This document shows positions 8,334 to 23,905 of a DNA stretch of 31,201 nucleotides, in pieces. The stretch comes from Tritrichomonas musculus. Taxonomy: Eukaryota > Parabasalia > Tritrichomonadida > Tritrichomonadidae. The stretch spans positions 1-31,201 of the forward strand of contig JAPFFF010000210.1 in NCBI GenBank assembly GCA_039105265.1. The letters are read 5' to 3'. The notes under the pieces are model-generated. The model did not search any database. It had not been told where the DNA came from and worked only from the letters and a program-made list of their open reading frames with translations. Positions within the stretch are counted from its first letter, which is position 1, and every line of letters starts with the position of its first letter. The translations under genes and the position numbers were made by a program.

Positions 8334-8372
8334 CGCCGGCCGATGCTGATTGTATATCAGCATCGGCCGGCG
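8334..8372. repeat. Unit-junction palindrome, inverted-spacer form (representative)
   Basis: The arms CGCCGGCCGATGCTGAT and ATCAGCATCGGCCGGCG are perfect complements around the 5-bp spacer TGTAT. Equivalent perfect palindromes have spacers starting at 8861, 11411, 11921, 13706, 15491, 18041, 19571, 21866, 24161, 24671, 26201 and 28496. All but one of the other junctions have ATACA or ATAAA as spacer and a mismatch in the right arm (ATCAAC for ATCAGC), often with one more mismatch (GCCAATG on the left or GGCCAGCG on the right). The last junction, with its spacer at 29516, combines ATACA with a perfect stem. Confidence 0.9.
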
Positions 8373-11300
8373 AGTGGCAAAGTAACTCAGGCAGAAAAAT
8401 GTTTTAACACTCATTAGGCATAACATGCAAACAATATCAGACGCAACAGAAGAACAGAAACAAAAAATTTTTATCAGATGAACTTCGACCAGCAGGCACT
8501 TCCCCGCTCGACCAACCAACAACGCAATTCACACGCATAATCAATGCAGCACATATTCGCTATACAAAGTCTCACACATTAGCAGACACGCCGGCCAATG
8601 CTGATATACAATCAACATCGGCCGGCGAGTGGCAAAGTAACTCAGGCAGAAAAATGTTTTAACACTCATTAGGCATAACATGCAAACAATATCAGACGCA
8701 ACAGAAGAACAGAAACAAAAAATTTTTATCAGATGAACTTCGACCAGCAGGCACTTCCCCGCTCGACCAACCAACAACGCAATTCACACGCATAATCAAT
8801 GCAGCACATATTCGCTATACAAAGTCTCACACATTAGCAGACACGCCGGCCGATGCTGATTGTATATCAGCATCGGCCGGCGAGTGGCAAAGTAACTCAG
8901 GCAGAAAAATGTTTTAACACTCATTAGGCATAACATGCAAACAATATCAGACGCAACAGAAGAACAGAAACAAAAAATTTTTATCAGATGAACTTCGACC
9001 AGCAGGCACTTCCCCGCTCGACCAACCAACAACGCAATTCACACGCATAATCAATGCAGCACATATTCGCTATACAAAGTCTCACACATTAGCAGACACG
9101 CCGGCCGATGCTGATATACAATCAACATCGGCCGGCGAGTGGCAAAGTAACTCAGGCAGAAAAATGTTTTAACACTCATTAGGCATAACATGCAAACAAT
9201 ATCAGACGCAACAGAAGAACAGAAACAAAAAATTTTTATCAGATGAACTTCGACCAGCAGGCACTTCCCCGCTCGACCAACCAACAACGCAATTCACACG
9301 CATAATCAATGCAGCACATATTCACTATACAAAGTCTCACACATTAGCAGACACGCCGGCCGATGCTGATATACAATCAACATCGGCCAGCGAGTGGCAA
9401 AGTAACTCAGGCAGAAAAATGTTTTAACACTCATTAGGCATAACATGCAAACAATATCAGACGCAACAGAAGAACAGAAACAAAAAATTTTTATCAGATG
9501 AACTTCGACCAGCAGGCACTTCCCCGCTCGACCAACCAACAACGCAATTCACACGCATAATCAATGCAGCACATATTCGCTATACAAAGTCTCACACATT
9601 AGCAGACACGCCGGCCAATGCTGATATACAATCAACATCGGCCAGCGAGTGGCAAAGTAACTCAGGCAGAAAAATGTTTTAACACTCATTAGGCATAACA
9701 TGCAAACAATATCAGACGCAACAGAAGAACAGAAACAAAAAATTTTTATCAGATGAACTTCGACCAGCAGGCACTTCCCCGCTCGACCAACCAACAACGC
9801 AATTCACACGCATAATCAATGCAGCACATATTCGCTATACAAAGTCTCACACATTAGCAGACACGCCGGCCGATGCTGATATACAATCAACATCGGCCGG
9901 CGAGTGGCAAAGTAACTCAGGCAGAAAAATGTTTTAACACTCATTAGGCATAACATGCAAACAATATCAGACGCAACAGAAGAACAGAAACAAAAAATTT
10001 TTATCAGATGAACTTCGACCAGCAGGCACTTCCCCGCTCGACCAACCAACAACGCAATTCACACGCATAATCAATGCAGCACATATTCGCTATACAAAGT
10101 CTCACACATTAGCAGACACGCCGGCCAATGCTGATATACAATCAACATCGGCCAGCGAGTGGCAAAGTAACTCAGGCAGAAAAATGTTTTAACACTCATT
10201 AGGCATAACATGCAAACAATATCAGACGCAACAGAAGAACAGAAACAAAAAATTTTTATCAGATGAACTTCGACCAGCAGGCACTTCCCCGCTCGACCAA
10301 CCAACAACGCAATTCACACGCATAATCAATGCAGCACATATTCACTATACAAAGTCTCACACATTAGCAGACACGCCGGCCGATGCTGATATACAATCAA
10401 CATCGGCCGGCGAGTGGCAAAGTAACTCAGGCAGAAAAATGTTTTAACACTCATTAGGCATAACATGCAAACAATATCAGACGCAACAGAAGAACAGAAA
10501 CAAAAAATTTTTATCAGATGAACTTCGACCAGCAGGCACTTCCCCGCTCGACCAACCAACAACGCAATTCACACGCATAATCAATGCAGCACATATTCAC
10601 TATACAAAGTCTCACACATTAGCAGACACGCCGGCCGATGCTGATATACAATCAACATCGGCCGGCGAGTGGCAAAGTAACTCAGGCAGAAAAATGCTTT
10701 AACACTCATTAGGCATAACATGCAAACAATATCAGACGCAACAGAAGAACAGAAACAAAAAATTTTTATCAGATGAACTTCGACCAGCAGGCACTTCCCC
10801 GCTCGACCAACCAACAACGCAATTCACACGCATAATCAATGCAGCACATATTCGCTATACAAAGTCTCACACATTAGCAGACACGCCGGCCAATGCTGAT
10901 ATACAATCAACATCGGCCGGCGAGTGGCAAAGTAACTCAGGCAGAAAAATGTTTTAACACTCATTAGGCATAACATGCAAACAATATCAGACGCAACAGA
11001 AGAACAGAAACAAAAAATTTTTATCAGATGAACTTCGACCAGCAGGCACTTCCCCGCTCGACCAACCAACAACGCAATTCACACGCATAATCAATGCAGC
11101 ACATATTCACTATACAAAGTCTCACACATTAGCAGACACGCCGGCCGATGCTGATATACAATCAACATCGGCCGGCGAGTGGCAAAGTAACTCAGGCAGA
11201 AAAATGTTTTAACACTCATTAGGCATAACATGCAAACAATATCAGACGCAACAGAAGAACAGAAACAAAAAATTTTTATCAGATGAACTTCGACCAGCAG

Positions 11301-14300
11301 GCACTTCCCCGCTCGACCAACCAACAACGCAATTCACACGCATAATCAATGCAGCACATATTCGCTATACAAAGTCTCACACATTAGCAGACACGCCGGC
11401 CGATGCTGATTGTATATCAGCATCGGCCGGCGAGTGGCAAAGTAACTCAGGCAGAAAAATGTTTTAACACTCATTAGGCATAACATGCAAACAATATCAG
11501 ACGCAACAGAAGAACAGAAACAAAAAATTTTTATCAGATGAACTTCGACCAGCAGGCACTTCCCCGCTCGACCAACCAACAACGCAATTCACACGCATAA
11601 TCAATGCAGCACATATTCGCTATACAAAGTCTCACACATTAGCAGACACGCCGGCCAATGCTGATATACAATCAACATCGGCCGGCGAGTGGCAAAGTAA
11701 CTCAGGCAGAAAAATGTTTTAACACTCATTAGGCATAACATGCAAACAATATCAGACGCAACAGAAGAACAGAAACAAAAAATTTTTATCAGATGAACTT
11801 CGACCAGCAGGCACTTCCCCGCTCGACCAACCAACAACGCAATTCACACGCATAATCAATGCAGCACATATTCGCTATACAAAGTCTCACACATTAGCAG
11901 ACACGCCGGCCGATGCTGATTGTATATCAGCATCGGCCGGCGAGTGGCAAAGTAACTCAGGCAGAAAAATGTTTTAACACTCATTAGGCATAACATGCAA
12001 ACAATATCAGACGCAACAGAAGAACAGAAACAAAAAATTTTTATCAGATGAACTTCGACCAGCAGGCACTTCCCCGCTCGACCAACCAACAACGCAATTC
12101 ACACGCATAATCAATGCAGCACATATTCGCTATACAAAGTCTCACACATTAGCAGACACGCCGGCCGATGCTGATATACAATCAACATCGGCCGGCGAGT
12201 GGCAAAGTAACTCAGGCAGAAAAATGTTTTAACACTCATTAGGCATAACATGCAAACAATATCAGACGCAACAGAAGAACAGAAACAAAAAATTTTTATC
12301 AGATGAACTTCGACCAGCAGGCACTTCCCCGCTCGACCAACCAACAACGCAATTCACACGCATAATCAATGCAGCACATATTCACTATACAAAGTCTCAC
12401 ACATTAGCAGACACGCCGGCCGATGCTGATATACAATCAACATCGGCCAGCGAGTGGCAAAGTAACTCAGGCAGAAAAATGTTTTAACACTCATTAGGCA
12501 TAACATGCAAACAATATCAGACGCAACAGAAGAACAGAAACAAAAAATTTTTATCAGATGAACTTCGACCAGCAGGCACTTCCCCGCTCGACCAACCAAC
12601 AACGCAATTCACACGCATAATCAATGCAGCACATATTCGCTATACAAAGTCTCACACATTAGCAGACACGCCGGCCAATGCTGATATACAATCAACATCG
12701 GCCAGCGAGTGGCAAAGTAACTCAGGCAGAAAAATGTTTTAACACTCATTAGGCATAACATGCAAACAATATCAGACGCAACAGAAGAACAGAAACAAAA
12801 AATTTTTATCAGATGAACTTCGACCAGCAGGCACTTCCCCGCTCGACCAACCAACAACGCAATTCACACGCATAATCAATGCAGCACATATTCGCTATAC
12901 AAAGTCTCACACATTAGCAGACACGCCGGCCAATGCTGATATACAATCAACATCGGCCAGCGAGTGGCAAAGTAACTCAGGCAGAAAAATGTTTTAACAC
13001 TCATTAGGCATAACATGCAAACAATATCAGACGCAACAGAAGAACAGAAACAAAAAATTTTTATCAGATGAACTTCGACCAGCAGGCACTTCCCCGCTCG
13101 ACCAACCAACAACGCAATTCACACGCATAATCAATGCAGCACATATTCACTATACAAAGTCTCACACATTAGCAGACACGCCGGCCGATGCTGATATACA
13201 ATCAACATCGGCCGGCGAGTGGCAAAGTAACTCAGGCAGAAAAATGTTTTAACACTCATTAGGCATAACATGCAAACAATATCAGACGCAACAGAAGAAC
13301 AGAAACAAAAAATTTTTATCAGATGAACTTCGACCAGCAGGCACTTCCCCGCTCGACCAACCAGCAACGCAATTCACACGCATAATCAATGCAGCACATA
13401 TTCGCTATACAAAGTCTCACACATTAGCAGACACGCCGGCCGATGCTGATATACAATCAACATCGGCCAGCGAGTGGCAAAGTAACTCAGGCAGAAAAAT
13501 GTTTTAACACTCATTAGGCATAACATGCAAACAATATCAGACGCAACAGAAGAACAGAAACAAAAAATTTTTATCAGATGAACTTCGACCAGCAGGCACT
13601 TCCCCGCTCGACCAACCAACAACGCAATTCACACGCATAATCAATGCAGCACATATTCGCTATACAAAGTCTCACACATTAGCAGACACGCCGGCCGATG
13701 CTGATTGTATATCAGCATCGGCCGGCGAGTGGCAAAGTAACTCAGGCAGAAAAATGTTTTAACACTCATTAGGCATAACATGCAAACAATATCAGACGCA
13801 ACAGAAGAACAGAAACAAAAAATTTTTATCAGATGAACTTCGACCAGCAGGCACTTCCCCGCTCGACCAACCAACAACGCAATTCACACGCATAATCAAT
13901 GCAGCACATATTCGCTATACAAAGTCTCACACATTAGCAGACACGCCGGCCGATGCTGATATACAATCAACATCGGCCGGCGAGTGGCAAAGTAACTCAG
14001 GCAGAAAAATGCTTTAACACTCATTAGGCATAACATGCAAACAATATCAGACGCAACAGAAGAACAGAAACAAAAAATTTTTATCAGATGAACTTCGACC
14101 AGCAGGCACTTCCCCGCTCGACCAACCAACAACGCAATTCACACGCATAATCAATGCAGCACATATTCGCTATACAAAGTCTCACACATTAGCAGACACG
14201 CCGGCCAATGCTGATATACAATCAACATCGGCCAGCGAGTGGCAAAGTAACTCAGGCAGAAAAATGTTTTAACACTCATTAGGCATAACATGCAAACAAT

Positions 14301-17300
14301 ATCAGACGCAACAGAAGAACAGAAACAAAAAATTTTTATCAGATGAACTTCGACCAGCAGGCACTTCCCCGCTCGACCAACCAACAACGCAATTCACACG
14401 CATAATCAATGCAGCACATATTCGCTATACAAAGTCTCACACATTAGCAGACACGCCGGCCGATGCTGATATACAATCAACATCGGCCGGCGAGTGGCAA
14501 AGTAACTCAGGCAGAAAAATGTTTTAACACTCATTAGGCATAACATGCAAACAATATCAGACGCAACAGAAGAACAGAAACAAAAAATTTTTATCAGATG
14601 AACTTCGACCAGCAGGCACTTCCCCGCTCGACCAACCAACAACGCAATTCACACGCATAATCAATGCAGCACATATTCGCTATACAAAGTCTCACACATT
14701 AGCAGACACGCCGGCCAATGCTGATATACAATCAACATCGGCCAGCGAGTGGCAAAGTAACTCAGGCAGAAAAATGTTTTAACACTCATTAGGCATAACA
14801 TGCAAACAATATCAGACGCAACAGAAGAACAGAAACAAAAAATTTTTATCAGATGAACTTCGACCAGCAGGCACTTCCCCGCTCGACCAACCAACAACGC
14901 AATTCACACGCATAATCAATGCAGCACATATTCACTATACAAAGTCTCACACATTAGCAGACACGCCGGCCGATGCTGATATACAATCAACATCGGCCGG
15001 CGAGTGGCAAAGTAACTCAGGCAGAAAAATGTTTTAACACTCATTAGGCATAACATGCAAACAATATCAGACGCAACAGAAGAACAGAAACAAAAAATTT
15101 TTATCAGATGAACTTCGACCAGCAGGCACTTCCCCGCTCGACCAACCAGCAACGCAATTCACACGCATAATCAATGCAGCACATATTCGCTATACAAAGT
15201 CTCACACATTAGCAGACACGCCGGCCGATGCTGATATACAATCAACATCGGCCAGCGAGTGGCAAAGTAACTCAGGCAGAAAAATGTTTTAACACTCATT
15301 AGGCATAACATGCAAACAATATCAGACGCAACAGAAGAACAGAAACAAAAAATTTTTATCAGATGAACTTCGACCAGCAGGCACTTCCCCGCTCGACCAA
15401 CCAACAACGCAATTCACACGCATAATCAATGCAGCACATATTCGCTATACAAAGTCTCACACATTAGCAGACACGCCGGCCGATGCTGATTGTATATCAG
15501 CATCGGCCGGCGAGTGGCAAAGTAACTCAGGCAGAAAAATGTTTTAACACTCATTAGGCATAACATGCAAACAATATCAGACGCAACAGAAGAACAGAAA
15601 CAAAAAATTTTTATCAGATGAACTTCGACCAGCAGGCACTTCCCCGCTCGACCAACCAACAACGCAATTCACACGCATAATCAATGCAGCACATATTCGC
15701 TATACAAAGTCTCACACATTAGCAGACACGCCGGCCAATGCTGATATACAATCAACATCGGCCGGCGAGTGGCAAAGTAACTCAGGCAGAAAAATGTTTT
15801 AACACTCATTAGGCATAACATGCAAACAATATCAGACGCAACAGAAGAACAGAAACAAAAAATTTTTATCAGATGAACTTCGACCAGCAGGCACTTCCCC
15901 GCTCGACCAACCAACAACGCAATTCACACGCATAATCAATGCAGCACATATTCGCTATACAAAGTCTCACACATTAGCAGACACGCCGGCCAATGCTGAT
16001 ATACAATCAACATCGGCCAGCGAGTGGCAAAGTAACTCAGGCAGAAAAATGTTTTAACACTCATTAGGCATAACATGCAAACAATATCAGACGCAACAGA
16101 AGAACAGAAACAAAAAATTTTTATCAGATGAACTTCGACCAGCAGGCACTTCCCCGCTCGACCAACCAACAACGCAATTCACACGCATAATCAATGCAGC
16201 ACATATTCGCTATACAAAGTCTCACACATTAGCAGACACGCCGGCCGATGCTGATATACAATCAACATCGGCCAGCGAGTGGCAAAGTAACTCAGGCAGA
16301 AAAATGTTTTAACACTCATTAGGCATAACATGCAAACAATATCAGACGCAACAGAAGAACAGAAACAAAAAATTTTTATCAGATGAACTTCGACCAGCAG
16401 GCACTTCCCCGCTCGACCAACCAACAACGCAATTCACACGCATAATCAATGCAGCACATATTCGCTATACAAAGTCTCACACATTAGCAGACACGCCGGC
16501 CGATGCTGATATAAAATCAACATCGGCCGGCGAGTGGCAAAGTAACTCAGGCAGAAAAATGTTTTAACACTCATTAGGCATAACATGCAAACAATATCAG
16601 ACGCAACAGAAGAACAGAAACAAAAAATTTTTATCAGATGAACTTCGACCAGCAGGCACTTCCCCGCTCGACCAACCAACAACGCAATTCACACGCATAA
16701 TCAATGCAGCACATATTCGCTATACAAAGTCTCACACATTAGCAGACACGCCGGCCAATGCTGATATACAATCAACATCGGCCAGCGAGTGGCAAAGTAA
16801 CTCAGGCAGAAAAATGTTTTAACACTCATTAGGCATAACATGCAAACAATATCAGACGCAACAGAAGAACAGAAACAAAAAATTTTTATCAGATGAACTT
16901 CGACCAGCAGGCACTTCCCCGCTCGACCAACCAACAACGCAATTCACACGCATAATCAATGCAGCACATATTCGCTATACAAAGTCTCACACATTAGCAG
17001 ACACGCCGGCCGATGCTGATATACAATCAACATCGGCCGGCGAGTGGCAAAGTAACTCAGGCAGAAAAATGTTTTAACACTCATTAGGCATAACATGCAA
17101 ACAATATCAGACGCAACAGAAGAACAGAAACAAAAAATTTTTATCAGATGAACTTCGACCAGCAGGCACTTCCCCGCTCGACCAACCAACAACGCAATTC
17201 ACACGCATAATCAATGCAGCACATATTCGCTATACAAAGTCTCACACATTAGCAGACACGCCGGCCGATGCTGATATACAATCAACATCGGCCGGCGAGT

Positions 17301-19315
17301 GGCAAAGTAACTCAGGCAGAAAAATGTTTTAACACTCATTAGGCATAACATGCAAACAATATCAGACGCAACAGAAGAACAGAAACAAAAAATTTTTATC
17401 AGATGAACTTCGACCAGCAGGCACTTCCCCGCTCGACCAACCAGCAACGCAATTCACACGCATAATCAATGCAGCACATATTCGCTATACAAAGTCTCAC
17501 ACATTAGCAGACACGCCGGCCGATGCTGATATACAATCAACATCGGCCGGCGAGTGGCAAAGTAACTCAGGCAGAAAAATGTTTTAACACTCATTAGGCA
17601 TAACATGCAAACAATATCAGACGCAACAGAAGAACAGAAACAAAAAATTTTTATCAGATGAACTTCGACCAGCAGGCACTTCCCCGCTCGACCAACCAGC
17701 AACGCAATTCACACGCATAATCAATGCAGCACATATTCGCTATACAAAGTCTCACACATTAGCAGACACGCCGGCCAATGCTGATATACAATCAACATCG
17801 GCCAGCGAGTGGCAAAGTAACTCAGGCAGAAAAATGTTTTAACACTCATTAGGCATAACATGCAAACAATATCAGACGCAACAGAAGAACAGAAACAAAA
17901 AATTTTTATCAGATGAACTTCGACCAGCAGGCACTTCCCCGCTCGACCAACCAACAACGCAATTCACACGCATAATCAATGCAGCACATATTCGCTATAC
18001 AAAGTCTCACACATTAGCAGACACGCCGGCCGATGCTGATTGTATATCAGCATCGGCCGGCGAGTGGCAAAGTAACTCAGGCAGAAAAATGTTTTAACAC
18101 TCATTAGGCATAACATGCAAACAATATCAGACGCAACAGAAGAACAGAAACAAAAAATTTTTATCAGATGAACTTCGACCAGCAGGCACTTCCCCGCTCG
18201 ACCAACCAGCAACGCAATTCACACGCATAATCAATGCAGCACATATTCGCTATACAAAGTCTCACACATTAGCAGACACGCCGGCCAATGCTGATATACA
18301 ATCAACATCGGCCGGCGAGTGGCAAAGTAACTCAGGCAGAAAAATGTTTTAACACTCATTAGGCATAACATGCAAACAATATCAGACGCAACAGAAGAAC
18401 AGAAACAAAAAATTTTTATCAGATGAACTTCGACCAGCAGGCACTTCCCCGCTCGACCAACCAGCAACGCAATTCACACGCATAATCAATGCAGCACATA
18501 TTCGCTATACAAAGTCTCACACATTAGCAGACACGCCGGCCGATGCTGATATACAATCAACATCGGCCGGCGAGTGGCAAAGTAACTCAGGCAGAAAAAT
18601 GTTTTAACACTCATTAGGCATAACATGCAAACAATATCAGACGCAACAGAAGAACAGAAACAAAAAATTTTTATCAGATGAACTTCGACCAGCAGGCACT
18701 TCCCCGCTCGACCAACCAACAACGCAATTCACACGCATAATCAATGCAGCACATATTCGCTATACAAAGTCTCACACATTAGCAGACACGCCGGCCAATG
18801 CTGATATACAATCAACATCGGCCAGCGAGTGGCAAAGTAACTCAGGCAGAAAAATGTTTTAACACTCATTAGGCATAACATGCAAACAATATCAGACGCA
18901 ACAGAAGAACAGAAACAAAAAATTTTTATCAGATGAACTTCGACCAGCAGGCACTTCCCCGCTCGACCAACCAACAACGCAATTCACACGCATAATCAAT
19001 GCAGCACATATTCACTATACAAAGTCTCACACATTAGCAGACACGCCGGCCGATGCTGATATACAATCAACATCGGCCGGCGAGTGGCAAAGTAACTCAG
19101 GCAGAAAAATGTTTTAACACTCATTAGGCATAACATGCAAACAATATCAGACGCAACAGAAGAACAGAAACAAAAAATTTTTATCAGATGAACTTCGACC
19201 AGCAGGCACTTCCCCGCTCGACCAACCAGCAACGCAATTCACACGCATAATCAATGCAGCACATATTCGCTATACAAAGTCTCACACATTAGCAGACACG
19301 CCGGCCGATGCTGAT

Positions 19316-22300
19316 ATACAATCAACATCGGCCAGCGAGTGGCAAAGTAACTCAGGCAGAAAAATGTTTTAACACTCATTAGGCATAACATGCAAACAAT
19401 ATCAGACGCAACAGAAGAACAGAAACAAAAAATTTTTATCAGATGAACTTCGACCAGCAGGCACTTCCCCGCTCGACCAACCAACAACGCAATTCACACG
19501 CATAATCAATGCAGCACATATTCGCTATACAAAGTCTCACACATTAGCAGACACGCCGGCCGATGCTGATTGTATATCAGCATCGGCCGGCGAGTGGCAA
19601 AGTAACTCAGGCAGAAAAATGTTTTAACACTCATTAGGCATAACATGCAAACAATATCAGACGCAACAGAAGAACAGAAACAAAAAATTTTTATCAGATG
19701 AACTTCGACCAGCAGGCACTTCCCCGCTCGACCAACCAACAACGCAATTCACACGCATAATCAATGCAGCACATATTCGCTATACAAAGTCTCACACATT
19801 AGCAGACACGCCGGCCAATGCTGATATACAATCAACATCGGCCGGCGAGTGGCAAAGTAACTCAGGCAGAAAAATGTTTTAACACTCATTAGGCATAACA
19901 TGCAAACAATATCAGACGCAACAGAAGAACAGAAACAAAAAATTTTTATCAGATGAACTTCGACCAGCAGGCACTTCCCCGCTCGACCAACCAACAACGC
20001 AATTCACACGCATAATCAATGCAGCACATATTCGCTATACAAAGTCTCACACATTAGCAGACACGCCGGCCAATGCTGATATACAATCAACATCGGCCAG
20101 CGAGTGGCAAAGTAACTCAGGCAGAAAAATGTTTTAACACTCATTAGGCATAACATGCAAACAATATCAGACGCAACAGAAGAACAGAAACAAAAAATTT
20201 TTATCAGATGAACTTCGACCAGCAGGCACTTCCCCGCTCGACCAACCAACAACGCAATTCACACGCATAATCAATGCAGCACATATTCGCTATACAAAGT
20301 CTCACACATTAGCAGACACGCCGGCCGATGCTGATATACAATCAACATCGGCCAGCGAGTGGCAAAGTAACTCAGGCAGAAAAATGTTTTAACACTCATT
20401 AGGCATAACATGCAAACAATATCAGACGCAACAGAAGAACAGAAACAAAAAATTTTTATCAGATGAACTTCGACCAGCAGGCACTTCCCCGCTCGACCAA
20501 CCAACAACGCAATTCACACGCATAATCAATGCAGCACATATTCGCTATACAAAGTCTCACACATTAGCAGACACGCCGGCCGATGCTGATATAAAATCAA
20601 CATCGGCCGGCGAGTGGCAAAGTAACTCAGGCAGAAAAATGTTTTAACACTCATTAGGCATAACATGCAAACAATATCAGACGCAACAGAAGAACAGAAA
20701 CAAAAAATTTTTATCAGATGAACTTCGACCAGCAGGCACTTCCCCGCTCGACCAACCAACAACGCAATTCACACGCATAATCAATGCAGCACATATTCGC
20801 TATACAAAGTCTCACACATTAGCAGACACGCCGGCCAATGCTGATATACAATCAACATCGGCCAGCGAGTGGCAAAGTAACTCAGGCAGAAAAATGTTTT
20901 AACACTCATTAGGCATAACATGCAAACAATATCAGACGCAACAGAAGAACAGAAACAAAAAATTTTTATCAGATGAACTTCGACCAGCAGGCACTTCCCC
21001 GCTCGACCAACCAACAACGCAATTCACACGCATAATCAATGCAGCACATATTCGCTATACAAAGTCTCACACATTAGCAGACACGCCGGCCGATGCTGAT
21101 ATACAATCAACATCGGCCGGCGAGTGGCAAAGTAACTCAGGCAGAAAAATGTTTTAACACTCATTAGGCATAACATGCAAACAATATCAGACGCAACAGA
21201 AGAACAGAAACAAAAAATTTTTATCAGATGAACTTCGACCAGCAGGCACTTCCCCGCTCGACCAACCAACAACGCAATTCACACGCATAATCAATGCAGC
21301 ACATATTCGCTATACAAAGTCTCACACATTAGCAGACACGCCGGCCGATGCTGATATACAATCAACATCGGCCGGCGAGTGGCAAAGTAACTCAGGCAGA
21401 AAAATGTTTTAACACTCATTAGGCATAACATGCAAACAATATCAGACGCAACAGAAGAACAGAAACAAAAAATTTTTATCAGATGAACTTCGACCAGCAG
21501 GCACTTCCCCGCTCGACCAACCAGCAACGCAATTCACACGCATAATCAATGCAGCACATATTCGCTATACAAAGTCTCACACATTAGCAGACACGCCGGC
21601 CGATGCTGATATACAATCAACATCGGCCAGCGAGTGGCAAAGTAACTCAGGCAGAAAAATGTTTTAACACTCATTAGGCATAACATGCAAACAATATCAG
21701 ACGCAACAGAAGAACAGAAACAAAAAATTTTTATCAGATGAACTTCGACCAGCAGGCACTTCCCCGCTCGACCAACCAACAACGCAATTCACACGCATAA
21801 TCAATGCAGCACATATTCGCTATACAAAGTCTCACACATTAGCAGACACGCCGGCCGATGCTGATTGTATATCAGCATCGGCCGGCGAGTGGCAAAGTAA
21901 CTCAGGCAGAAAAATGTTTTAACACTCATTAGGCATAACATGCAAACAATATCAGACGCAACAGAAGAACAGAAACAAAAAATTTTTATCAGATGAACTT
22001 CGACCAGCAGGCACTTCCCCGCTCGACCAACCAACAACGCAATTCACACGCATAATCAATGCAGCACATATTCGCTATACAAAGTCTCACACATTAGCAG
22101 ACACGCCGGCCAATGCTGATATACAATCAACATCGGCCGGCGAGTGGCAAAGTAACTCAGGCAGAAAAATGTTTTAACACTCATTAGGCATAACATGCAA
22201 ACAATATCAGACGCAACAGAAGAACAGAAACAAAAAATTTTTATCAGATGAACTTCGACCAGCAGGCACTTCCCCGCTCGACCAACCAACAACGCAATTC

Positions 22301-23905
22301 ACACGCATAATCAATGCAGCACATATTCGCTATACAAAGTCTCACACATTAGCAGACACGCCGGCCAATGCTGATATACAATCAACATCGGCCAGCGAGT
22401 GGCAAAGTAACTCAGGCAGAAAAATGTTTTAACACTCATTAGGCATAACATGCAAACAATATCAGACGCAACAGAAGAACAGAAACAAAAAATTTTTATC
22501 AGATGAACTTCGACCAGCAGGCACTTCCCCGCTCGACCAACCAACAACGCAATTCACACGCATAATCAATGCAGCACATATTCGCTATACAAAGTCTCAC
22601 ACATTAGCAGACACGCCGGCCGATGCTGATATACAATCAACATCGGCCAGCGAGTGGCAAAGTAACTCAGGCAGAAAAATGTTTTAACACTCATTAGGCA
22701 TAACATGCAAACAATATCAGACGCAACAGAAGAACAGAAACAAAAAATTTTTATCAGATGAACTTCGACCAGCAGGCACTTCCCCGCTCGACCAACCAAC
22801 AACGCAATTCACACGCATAATCAATGCAGCACATATTCGCTATACAAAGTCTCACACATTAGCAGACACGCCGGCCGATGCTGATATAAAATCAACATCG
22901 GCCGGCGAGTGGCAAAGTAACTCAGGCAGAAAAATGTTTTAACACTCATTAGGCATAACATGCAAACAATATCAGACGCAACAGAAGAACAGAAACAAAA
23001 AATTTTTATCAGATGAACTTCGACCAGCAGGCACTTCCCCGCTCGACCAACCAACAACGCAATTCACACGCATAATCAATGCAGCACATATTCGCTATAC
23101 AAAGTCTCACACATTAGCAGACACGCCGGCCAATGCTGATATACAATCAACATCGGCCAGCGAGTGGCAAAGTAACTCAGGCAGAAAAATGTTTTAACAC
23201 TCATTAGGCATAACATGCAAACAATATCAGACGCAACAGAAGAACAGAAACAAAAAATTTTTATCAGATGAACTTCGACCAGCAGGCACTTCCCCGCTCG
23301 ACCAACCAACAACGCAATTCACACGCATAATCAATGCAGCACATATTCGCTATACAAAGTCTCACACATTAGCAGACACGCCGGCCGATGCTGATATACA
23401 ATCAACATCGGCCGGCGAGTGGCAAAGTAACTCAGGCAGAAAAATGTTTTAACACTCATTAGGCATAACATGCAAACAATATCAGACGCAACAGAAGAAC
23501 AGAAACAAAAAATTTTTATCAGATGAACTTCGACCAGCAGGCACTTCCCCGCTCGACCAACCAACAACGCAATTCACACGCATAATCAATGCAGCACATA
23601 TTCGCTATACAAAGTCTCACACATTAGCAGACACGCCGGCCGATGCTGATATACAATCAACATCGGCCGGCGAGTGGCAAAGTAACTCAGGCAGAAAAAT
23701 GTTTTAACACTCATTAGGCATAACATGCAAACAATATCAGACGCAACAGAAGAACAGAAACAAAAAATTTTTATCAGATGAACTTCGACCAGCAGGCACT
23801 TCCCCGCTCGACCAACCAGCAACGCAATTCACACGCATAATCAATGCAGCACATATTCGCTATACAAAGTCTCACACATTAGCAGACACGCCGGCCGATG
23901 CTGAT
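19316..23905. repeat. Tandem pair of 9-unit higher-order repeats within the satellite
   Basis: Scoring each unit by its junction variants gives the same nine-unit order in 19316-21610 and 21611-23905 (2,295 bp each), including the rare ATAAA spacer at 20591 and 22886. The same core order recurs near 15236-17530, with ATAAA at 16511 (16 units before 20591), and near 25946-28750, with ATAAA at 26966 (16 units after 22886). The independent CCARCAACG site agrees with these alignments where checked. Such nested blocks are what unequal crossing-over or segmental duplication within an array produces. Confidence 0.8.
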
